14,580 nt of DNA, from assembly GCA_035539015.1 (NCBI GenBank), contig DATLJF010000047.1:1-14580 (forward strand), in the 5' to 3' direction. The stretch's first letter is position 1, and each line of letters begins with the position of its first letter. Origin of the DNA: Stenotrophomonas_A sp035539015 (GTDB lineage Bacteria > Pseudomonadota > Gammaproteobacteria > Xanthomonadales > Xanthomonadaceae). The position numbers and the translations under genes are program-made. Positions 14,011 through 14,580 of this stretch are shown one piece after another. The notes beneath the pieces were generated by a model that saw only the letters and a list, made by a program, of their open reading frames with translations, made no database searches and had not been told where the DNA came from.

Positions 14011-14039
14011 TCCCCCGCCCCACGAAGGACTGCTCCCCC

Positions 14040-14580
14040 ATGGCAACAACGCTTCACGATATTCCCTTGAAAACCATCGATGGCCAGCCGGCCAGCCTGG
14101 GCGACTACCGCGGCAAGGTGCTGCTGGTGGTGAACGTCGCTTCCAAGTGCGGGCTGACCACGCAGTACGCGGGCCTTGAGCAGCTCTATCGCGCCAAGCG
14201 CGACGCTGGCCTGGCCGTGCTCGGTTTTCCAGCCAATGACTTCAAGGGCCAGGAGCCTGGGACGGACGCGGAAATCCAGCAATTCTGCGAACTCACCTAC
14301 GACGTCAGCTTCCCGATGTTTTCCAAGATCACGGTCACCGGGCCCCAGACGCACCCGTTGTATCGGGCGCTGGTCGCTGCGCAGCCTGAATCGGTCGGCG
14401 ATGCGGCAATGCGCCAGCAGCTGGTCGGTTTCGGCATCGAACCGAACCCGGCGCCGGGTGTGCTGTGGAACTTCGAGAAGTTCCTGATTGGTCGCGACGG
14501 CGAGGTCATTGCCCGCTTCGCACCGAGCATCACCCCGGACGATGCCGGCCTGCTCGCCGCGATCGAACGCGCGCTGGGCG
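14040..14580 (+). CDS. Glutathione/thioredoxin peroxidase, BtuE type (3'-partial)
   Basis: The ATG at 14040 opens a frame that stays open to the window edge (180 codons visible); E. coli BtuE is 183 aa, so only a few residues are missing. It reduces hydrogen and organic peroxides. The peroxidatic Cys37 is in NVASKCGLT, with Gln71 in KGQEPG and Trp143-Asn144 in LWNFEKFL completing the catalytic tetrad. The second, resolving-type Cys83 in QFCELTYDVSFPMF is present, as in thioredoxin-dependent members. The usual middle cysteine of FPCNQF is replaced (FPANDF, Ala65). An insertion before the WNF motif (about 112-140) is typical of the bacterial BtuE branch. GAAGGA (14024-14029) is the ribosome site, with a spacing of 10. 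It follows rmuC by 29 bases. Confidence 0.94.
   Translation, partial: MATTLHDIPLKTIDGQPASLGDYRGKVLLVVNVASKCGLTTQYAGLEQLYRAKRDAGLAVLGFPANDFKGQEPGTDAEIQQFCELTYDVSFPMFSKITVTGPQTHPLYRALVAAQPESVGDAAMRQQLVGFGIEPNPAPGVLWNFEKFLIGRDGEVIARFAPSITPDDAGLLAAIERALG

Noticed and set aside
14176..14487. 103-codon plus-strand frame at the right end
   Set aside because: It is a shifted frame inside the glutathione peroxidase gene, whose true frame starts at 14040 and runs off the window.
1..14580. CRISPR array, prophage, IS element or integron
   Set aside because: No regularly spaced repeats, integrase, transposase or phage genes are visible on either strand. The only mobile-type DNA is the REP doublet.

Overview
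The window is a high-GC stretch of gammaproteobacterial chromosome. Gene content, protein flavour, a GTAG-headed REP doublet and a TerC gene behind a yybP-ykoY riboswitch all suggest the Xanthomonadaceae (Stenotrophomonas/Xanthomonas/Lysobacter/Pseudoxanthomonas group). This placement comes from recognition, not from a search. I see no phage, IS, integron, CRISPR array, tRNA or rRNA. Eleven genes are supported, nine of them complete in the reading chosen here except where noted; the first and last run off the window edges.

Left part (2-3791, + strand). A large 5'-truncated protein joins a NodB polysaccharide deacetylase, a caspase-like (C14) domain containing an EF-hand loop, and C-terminal TPRs. 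mnmE (tRNA wobble-uridine modification GTPase) starts 10 bases after its stop codon. The fusion protein is the most unusual object here, because both catalytic centres appear intact on one chain.

Middle part. On the minus strand lie an SRPBCC/AHSA1 protein, a rhomboid protease with an acidic tail, and a TerC/Alx membrane protein. The TerC gene has a leader of about 205 nt holding a well-preserved yybP-ykoY Mn2+ riboswitch, a competing 11-bp hairpin, a second hairpin with a T-run, and a good -35/-10 promoter. Divergent from it (+) is an RlmI-type 23S rRNA methyltransferase with a candidate leaderless start. An exported M19 dipeptidase follows (+). It converges on an APC amino-acid permease (-), with a REP doublet between them.

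Right part. The minus strand carries a YsnE-like GNAT acetyltransferase upstream of the permease, a LysE-family exporter and a glutathione S-transferase. Divergent from the GST are rmuC (+) and a BtuE-type glutathione peroxidase (+, cut at its last few codons). Between the LysE and GNAT genes, a hairpin with a T-run points along the + strand where no + gene exists, so an undescribed small RNA is possible.

The genes form no single pathway. Loose themes are metal and oxidative-stress handling (TerC with its Mn riboswitch, GST, Gpx) and peptide/amino-acid traffic (dipeptidase, permease, LysE). A recurrent regulatory pattern is a -10-like hexamer exactly 6 nt before the ATG at three genes (rRNA methyltransferase, GNAT, rmuC), consistent with leaderless transcripts.
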